IMG/VR virus record: IMGVR_UViG_3300027782_000047
Coordinates: 44,668-108,667 of that record
DNA: 64,000 nt
From: a virus
Reading direction: 5' to 3' (one strand)
The notes under the pieces are model-generated. The model was not told the origin of the DNA. It did no database searches and saw only the letters and a list, made by a program, of their open reading frames with translations. Positions within the stretch are counted from its first letter, which is position 1. The number at the start of each line of letters is the position of its first letter. Both the position numbers and the translations under genes were made by a program. Below, piece by piece: positions 59,705-64,000 of the stretch.

Positions 59705-59919
59705 GTAAAGTTTACACATCAAAAGTTATTGAAATCTGTGAAAACGGCGATGCAATAATTGAATTGCCTAAAGAACTTATGGAAGATATGGGTTGGAAAA
59801 CAAACGACCTGTTAGACATTGACTATGTTAATGGCGAACTTATCATTAAAAAGATTGAAGAAACACGTATGAAAAGATACTGGAGAATCTTCAAATCTTT
59901 TTTTCAGAAAACTAAATAA
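59701..59919 (+). CDS. AbrB/MazE-like swapped-hairpin DNA-binding protein
   Basis: The protein has 72 residues. YTSKVIEICENGDAIIELPKELMEDMGWKTNDLLDIDYVNGELIIKKI matches the SpoVT/AbrB/MazE fold, in which dimers bind DNA or a toxin partner. A basic aromatic tail (KRYWRIFKSFFQKTK) follows. No toxin gene of MazF type lies next to it, so a transcription regulator is more likely than an antitoxin. It overlaps the deaminase by 4 bases and ends 6 bases before the tRNA. Confidence 0.75.
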   Translation: MSKVYTSKVIEICENGDAIIELPKELMEDMGWKTNDLLDIDYVNGELIIKKIEETRMKRYWRIFKSFFQKTK

Positions 59920-59925
59920 AACAAC

Positions 59926-59999
59926 CGCGGGATAGTAAAACGGTATTACAGAGGACTCATAATCCTCAGTTCTTGGTTCGATTCCAGGTCCCGCAACCA
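59926..59999 (+). tRNA. tRNA-Met(CAT), initiator-like with encoded CCA
   Basis: This is a 74-base cloverleaf. Acceptor: G2-A7 GCGGGA pairs with TCCCGC, C1 faces A72 unpaired, then A73 and an encoded CCA (59997-59999). D-stem GTAA/TTAC with the loop holding GG, anticodon stem GAGGA/TCCTC with loop CTCATAA (anticodon CAT at 59958-59960), 4-base variable loop, and T-stem CTTGG/CCAGG with loop TTCGATT. The C1xA72 mismatch is the hallmark of bacterial initiator tRNA. Only two of the three G-C pairs of the initiator anticodon stem are present, so an elongator Met with a mutated first base remains possible. Confidence 0.88.
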
Positions 60000-60011
60000 A
60001 TAGGATATATT

Positions 60012-60371
60012 ATGACTGATATGAATAAAGACGTTAATATTTTTATTGACGCTTGTGACCAAGTTCCTTCTATAGAGAACATTAGTCTTTACCGTAATCT
60101 TATCAATGAAGAATACTGGGAATTCCAAGACGCACTTAAAGCCAAAGATGATGTAGAACAACTAGATGCATGTATGGACATGATTTGGGTTATTTTAGGT
60201 TACTGCCGCATGAAAGGCTTTGAAGTACCTGGTGCTTGGGCTGAGGTAGCACGTAGCAATCTATGCAAGATTGATTCTGTGACTGGTAAAGTTATTAAGA
60301 ATGAATCGGGTAAAGTTATGAAACCTGAAGGATGGACTGCTCCAGTGCTTGCACCTTTTGTTAAACTGTGA
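60012..60371 (+). CDS. MazG-like nucleotide pyrophosphohydrolase 1
   Basis: The protein has 119 residues from the ATG at 60012 with AGGA upstream; an upstream in-frame start would lie inside the tRNA. SLYRNLINEEYWEFQDALKAKDDVEQLDACMDMIWVILGYCRMKG has the helix pattern E(E)xxE...D...D of the all-alpha NTP-PPase fold, with DSVTGKVIKNESGKVMKPEGW as the C-terminal substrate loop seen in phosphoribosyl-ATP-type enzymes. It may hydrolyse non-canonical or excess dNTPs, or (p)ppGpp-like alarmones. The gene follows the tRNA by 12 bases. Confidence 0.78.
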   Translation: MTDMNKDVNIFIDACDQVPSIENISLYRNLINEEYWEFQDALKAKDDVEQLDACMDMIWVILGYCRMKGFEVPGAWAEVARSNLCKIDSVTGKVIKNESGKVMKPEGWTAPVLAPFVKL

Positions 60372-60377
60372 TATAAT
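60349..60377 (+). promoter_or_regulatory. Host-type promoter (TTGCAC-N17-TATAAT, extended -10)
   Basis: TTGCAC at 60349-60354 lies inside the upstream gene and TATAAT at 60372-60377, preceded by TGA, gives an extended -10. The predicted start falls at or near the ATG at 60384, so transcripts would be leaderless. Confidence 0.75.
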
Positions 60378-60383
60378 ATCGTT

Positions 60384-60662
60384 ATGGATGAAGATACAAG
60401 AGAAATTCTATTAATTCTGCAAGAAGAATGTGCGGAAGTTATTCAAGCAATAAGCAAATGTTTTCGTTTCGGTCCTGACCAATTAAAACCCGGTAAAGAC
60501 AAAACGAACATTCAAATGTTGCAGGAAGAATTGGGTGACCTTCTGGCTATGATTGATTTGCTTGTGAAGAAAGATGTTGGTGTCAATTGGAAAGAATTGA
60601 TGTTAGCAAAGCAAAACAAATTTTTAAAACTTAAACAATGGAGTAATATTGAAATTGATTAA
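60384..60662 (+). CDS. MazG-like nucleotide pyrophosphohydrolase 2
   Basis: The protein has 92 residues. REILLILQEECAEVIQAISKCFRFG and QMLQEELGDLLAMIDLLVKKDVG carry the ExxE and ExxD metal-binding helices of MazG-type enzymes. It has a shorter and more compact fold than the preceding MazG-like protein, with which it shares no clear recent ancestry. No Shine-Dalgarno is visible before the ATG, and a promoter ends 6 bases upstream. Its end overlaps the next gene. Confidence 0.82.
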   Translation: MDEDTREILLILQEECAEVIQAISKCFRFGPDQLKPGKDKTNIQMLQEELGDLLAMIDLLVKKDVGVNWKELMLAKQNKFLKLKQWSNIEID

Positions 60663-60885
60663 TATCAATACATCAAAACTCGCCTATCATATGGCAGTTG
60701 AAAACAAACTCCAGGCATACAAGTATGACCTGGTTCTGCGTGAGTTTGACAATATGGTTGAACTTATTGGTCTAGTTAATGACCCAACCCAAGACATGGC
60801 CGACTTCCGCGGTCGTGAAATGTTGTTCCCCAAGAAGTGGGTAACATTGAAAACCTTTTTTGCCGAAGAAAGGATTAAAGTATGA
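60649..60885 (+). CDS. Small hypothetical protein (TTG start)
   Basis: The protein has 78 residues, starting at TTG 60649, chosen because GGAG lies 6 bases upstream and overlaps the preceding gene's end. KLININTSKLAYHMAVENKLQAYKYDLVLREFDNMVELIGLVND is helical, and ends in PKKWVTLKTFFAEERIKV. Not recognised. It overlaps the following gene by 4 bases, so it belongs to the gene 43 transcription unit. Confidence 0.6.
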   Translation: MKLININTSKLAYHMAVENKLQAYKYDLVLREFDNMVELIGLVNDPTQDMADFRGREMLFPKKWVTLKTFFAEERIKV

Positions 60886-61178
60886 GTTTGAAACTTATTA
60901 CTTTCAAAACAAACCAAACCATTCTTGGTGAAGTTGAGTATAGCGGTGGTGTATACACCGTAAAGAAACCTGTGCAGGTTATTGTACAGCCAACTAAAGA
61001 TGGTCCAATGATGGGCTTCTCTCCATTCTTAGATTACTGTCTAGAGTTTTCCACTGGAATTGAATTCGTATCTTCGGATATTCTAACTGTAACTACACCA
61101 GCGATTGAATTGTCAAATCAATACAATCAAGTCTTTGGTTCTGGTATTCAAATCGCATCTTCTATTCCTAGATTTTAA
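60882..61178 (+). CDS. Conserved hypothetical, Sm-like small beta barrel
   Basis: The protein has 98 residues. LKLITFKTNQTILGEVEYSGGVYTVKKPVQVIV...GFSPFLDYCLEFSTGIEFVSSDILTVTTPAIELSNQY matches the strand order and the NP/KP and PWLP/PFLD positions of the 41673 gene without its acidic tail. Proteins of this form recur next to T4-like polymerase genes and are uncharacterised; an Sm/Hfq-like fold is possible. The stop overlaps the polymerase ATG (TAATG). Confidence 0.6.
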   Translation: MSLKLITFKTNQTILGEVEYSGGVYTVKKPVQVIVQPTKDGPMMGFSPFLDYCLEFSTGIEFVSSDILTVTTPAIELSNQYNQVFGSGIQIASSIPRF

Positions 61179-63712
61179 TGAGTAATTTTTACACTAATGT
61201 AATTTGTGTTGGCAACAACATTCTTTACAGAGGCGTAGAAAACGGTAGGCGTGTAAAACTCCGCGTGGGTTACACGCCTACAATGTTTTTGCCTTCCCAA
61301 AAAGAAACGAAATGGAAAACTCTCCATGGTGAATACCTGGATGAGATTAAACTTGGATCTATTCGTGAATGTAGAGACTTCATTAAGCGATATGAAGATG
61401 TTGAGAACTTTAAGATTTATGGTAACACAAGATATGAATATGCCTATATTGCTGATGAATTCAAAGGCGCAATTGATTGGGACCAAGCCAAAATTAATAT
61501 TGCAGTCATTGATATTGAAGTCGGTTCAGAAAATGGCTTTCCTGACCCATACAAAGCAAATGAGCCAATCACAGCGATTGCGATAAAGACGCTTGATGGT
61601 GATATGAAGGTTTATGGTTGCGGTAATTTTAATAACAGCCGTGATGATGTTACTTACATAAAGTGCAGAGATGAATATGACCTCTGCAAGAGATTCCTAG
61701 AAGATTGGAAATACGATACACCAGATATCATTACTGGTTGGAACACTCGCTTCTTTGATATTCCATATTTGGTTAATCGCTTTGTTAAGATTCTTGGTGA
61801 AGATGAAATGAAGAATCTTTCACCGTGGGGAATTGTACAAGAACGTAAGACCAACATCAAAGGTCGTGAATTAATCTCGTATGAAATCTATGGCATTTCA
61901 TCGCTAGACTATATTGAATTGTATAAGTGGTTTGCTCCTGGTGGTAAGTCACAAGATTCATATCGCTTGGACAACATTGCTAACATTGAATTGGGTAAGC
62001 AAAAACTTTCTTATGATGAATTTGAAAACTTGCACCAATTGTATAAGTTAAACTATCAAAAGTTTATTGAGTACAACATCGTTGACGTTGAATTGATTGT
62101 TGAATTGGAAGCTAAGTTAAAGCTGATTGAATTATCTTTGACACTTTCATATGATACCAAGTCTAACTATGGTGATGTGTTTACACAAACTAGAATGTGG
62201 GACGCTATCATCTATAACTATTTGCTTGAACGAAACATCGTTGTGCCTCCTAATGAGACAAGTGTTAAAGATGGTGCGTTTGAGGGTGCGTATGTAAAAG
62301 ATCCACAAATTGGTGTGCATGATTACGTTGCATCGTTTGACTTGAATAGTTTGTATCCACATTTGATGATGCAGTATAACATTTCGCCTGAAACAATTAT
62401 TGAGGTCAAAGATTATGATGACAACATGCGTCAGATTATTTCCGATGGTGTTAATGTTGATAAGATGTTGAGCAAAGAAGTTGATACTTCAAAACTACAA
62501 GGTGTTACCATTACACCCAATGGTCAATTCTTCCGAACAACCGAACAAGGTTTCTTGCCTAAGATGTTGGAAGAAATGTATGAAGACCGCAAAAAGTTTA
62601 AGAAGCTGATGCTTTCCGCTAAACAGGAATATGAAAAAGAAACAGATGCCAATAAGAAGTATGAATTGAAAAAGAAGATTGCACGATATGACAATCTGCA
62701 ACTTGCTAAAAAAGTTTCATTGAATTCAGCTTATGGTGCGATGGGTTCACAATACTTCCGATTTTATGATTTGCGTCTAGCACTTGGTGTTACTTCGGCA
62801 GGTCAACTTTCAATTCGTTGGATTGAAGAAAAGATTAATAAGTATATGAACGACTTGTTAAAAACGAATGGTGTAGATTATGTTATTGCCTCAGACACAG
62901 ATTCAATTTATCTCCGTCTTGGTGAGTTGGTTGATAAAGTGTATTCAAAGAAAACGGATGTTAATCAACTTATCTCCTTCATGGACCGTGTCTGTGAAGA
63001 TAAGATTCAACCATACATTGATAACTCTTATCAAGAACTTGCTACGTATGTCAACGCATATTCCCAAAAAATGCAAATGAAACGTGAAGGGTTGTCTAAC
63101 AAAGGTATCTGGACAGCAAAGAAGCGGTACATTTTGAATGTATATAACAACGAAGGTGTTCAGTATGCCGAGCCTCAGATGAAAGTCATGGGTCTTGAAA
63201 TGGTAAAGTCTTCTACTCCATCTTCCATTCGTGATAAGATGAAAGAAGTTATCAAGTTGATGGTAACTGGTACAGAAGACGATGTGCAAGAATTCATTGC
63301 CAACTTCCGCAAAGAGTTTAGAACATTGCCGATTGAAGAAATATCTTTTCCTCGTTCTGTCAATGGTTTGAAGACATACACAGACAAAGCGCAAATATAT
63401 ACTAAGGGTACACCGATTCATGTTAAGGGTGCGTTGCTGTATAATTACCTGTTGGATAAACATAACTTATCAAACAAGTACCCTAAGGTTCAAGAAGGTG
63501 AGAAATTAAAGTTTACATACCTGATTCAACCTAACCCAATCAACGATACGGTAATATCGTATCCAACACGCTTGCCAACTGAATTTGGACTTGACGAATA
63601 CATTGATTATGAGTTACAATTTGAGAAAGCGTTTCTTGATCCAATCAAAATCATTCTTGATTGTATTGATTGGCAAGTTGAGAAAACAAGTTCACTGGCA
63701 GATTTTTTCTAA
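61178..63712 (+). CDS. 43: DNA polymerase gp43 (family B)
   Basis: The protein has 844 residues (T4 gp43 has 898). The 3'-5' exonuclease has D112/E114 (IDIEVGS), D194 (GWNTRFFDIPYL) and D303 (EYNIVDVEL). Polymerase motifs A (SFDLNSLYPHLM, D388), B (KKVSLNSAYGAMG, ~511-523) and C (DTDS, 573-576) are intact. No intein or split is seen, although polymerases of some related phages are interrupted. The C-terminal SSLADFF resembles the clamp-binding peptide of gp43. The start overlaps the upstream stop. Confidence 0.97.
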   Translation: MSNFYTNVICVGNNILYRGVENGRRVKLRVGYTPTMFLPSQKETKWKTLHGEYLDEIKLGSIRECRDFIKRYEDVENFKIYGNTRYEYAYIADEFKGAIDWDQAKINIAVIDIEVGSENGFPDPYKANEPITAIAIKTLDGDMKVYGCGNFNNSRDDVTYIKCRDEYDLCKRFLEDWKYDTPDIITGWNTRFFDIPYLVNRFVKILGEDEMKNLSPWGIVQERKTNIKGRELISYEIYGISSLDYIELYKWFAPGGKSQDSYRLDNIANIELGKQKLSYDEFENLHQLYKLNYQKFIEYNIVDVELIVELEAKLKLIELSLTLSYDTKSNYGDVFTQTRMWDAIIYNYLLERNIVVPPNETSVKDGAFEGAYVKDPQIGVHDYVASFDLNSLYPHLMMQYNISPETIIEVKDYDDNMRQIISDGVNVDKMLSKEVDTSKLQGVTITPNGQFFRTTEQGFLPKMLEEMYEDRKKFKKLMLSAKQEYEKETDANKKYELKKKIARYDNLQLAKKVSLNSAYGAMGSQYFRFYDLRLALGVTSAGQLSIRWIEEKINKYMNDLLKTNGVDYVIASDTDSIYLRLGELVDKVYSKKTDVNQLISFMDRVCEDKIQPYIDNSYQELATYVNAYSQKMQMKREGLSNKGIWTAKKRYILNVYNNEGVQYAEPQMKVMGLEMVKSSTPSSIRDKMKEVIKLMVTGTEDDVQEFIANFRKEFRTLPIEEISFPRSVNGLKTYTDKAQIYTKGTPIHVKGALLYNYLLDKHNLSNKYPKVQEGEKLKFTYLIQPNPINDTVISYPTRLPTEFGLDEYIDYELQFEKAFLDPIKIILDCIDWQVEKTSSLADFF

Positions 63713-63721
63713 AGGATAATT

Positions 63722-64000
63722 ATGAGTTTATTGGACAAAATTAAAAAGAATTCTACAATCAAAGATAGTGCAATTCTATCTAAATCAAAATTCTTTACTG
63801 AGAAAGACATGATACCAACATCCATTCCTATGGTGAATGTTGCTCTTTCAGGTAAATTAGAGGGCGGCCTAACTCCTGGTCTTACAATGTGGGCTGGTCC
63901 ATCAAAGCACTTTAAGACTGCATTTAGTTTGTTGATGGCTAAATCTTACATGGACAAATACGATGAAGCAGTTCTTATCTTCTACGATTCAGAGTTTGGT
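63722..64000 (+). CDS. uvsX: UvsX recombinase, 5' part only
   Basis: The first 93 residues are visible and the gene runs off the window. MSLLDKIKKNSTIKDSAILSKSKFF matches UvsX N-termini. The Walker A is AGPSKHFKT (T4 has GPSKSFKS, so the Ser-Lys-x-Phe-Lys core is conserved), and VLIFYDSEFG resembles the UvsX core strand. It is the RecA-type strand exchange protein that UvsY loads. A ribosome site AAAGGA precedes the ATG, 9 bases after gene 43. Confidence 0.93.
   Translation, partial: MSLLDKIKKNSTIKDSAILSKSKFFTEKDMIPTSIPMVNVALSGKLEGGLTPGLTMWAGPSKHFKTAFSLLMAKSYMDKYDEAVLIFYDSEFG

Noticed and set aside
59701-59919. Toxin-antitoxin module (MazE-like antitoxin)
   Set aside because: No toxin-sized partner gene flanks it; the neighbours are dCMP deaminase and a tRNA. 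An AbrB-like regulator is the simpler reading.
61178-63712. Intein or split in the DNA polymerase gene
   Set aside because: All exonuclease and polymerase motifs occur in one frame with normal spacing and no intein splice-junction residues.

Overview
The window is an A+T-rich segment of a T4-type contractile-tailed phage (straboviral/T4-superfamily myovirus). Nearly every gene lies on the + strand and the core T4 gene order is preserved: neck 13-14-15, terminase 16-17, sheath and tube 18-19, portal 20, a small prohead-core gene, protease 21, scaffold 22, capsid 23, then uvsY, uvsW, sigma 55, 47, 46, 45, 44, 62, regA, 43 and the start of uvsX. The accessory content (collagen-like fibres, Dps, CobS/CobT-like pair, Hsp20, MazG-like enzymes) resembles aquatic T4-like phages that infect cyanobacteria or low-GC proteobacteria. 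No photosynthesis gene is present here and the host cannot be fixed from this window.

Layout. 1-21.2 kb holds adsorption and tail-fibre genes: a very large structural protein cut by the window edge, a 1076-residue fibre with beta repeats, collagen-like triplets and an S74-type chaperone tail, several repeat-rich fibres, and three successive fibres that share a 35-codon anchor followed by collagen, different tip regions and an S74-type tail. 21.2-23.7 kb holds small genes plus a cassette of two 2OG-Fe(II)-oxygenase-like proteins and a glycosyltransferase. 23.7-39.8 kb is the virion assembly block, driven by T4-type late promoters (TATAAATA and variants) and punctuated by two clear intrinsic terminators. 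39.8-46.5 kb carries recombination and late-transcription genes. 46.5-53.9 kb is an accessory island: a TET-associated-glycosyltransferase-like (TAGT) gene and a methyltransferase, a VWA/zincin protein with a MoxR-type ATPase, a winged-helix protein, another glycosyltransferase and a dNTP pyrophosphohydrolase-like gene. 54-64 kb is the replisome (clamp, clamp loader, RegA, polymerase, UvsX), interleaved with Hsp20, a phosphoesterase, dCMP deaminase, a tRNA and MazG-like genes.

How it fits together. Replication and accessory genes carry near-consensus host-type promoters (TTGACA / TATAAT), several embedded in perfect inverted repeats. The phage encodes its own late sigma (gp55), matching the TATAAATA boxes before structural genes. 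Genes are tightly packed, often with ATGA overlaps. No gene-free stretch reaches 300 bases; the longest, about 180 bases between regA and hsp20, appears to encode a structured RNA ending in a cUUCGg terminator.
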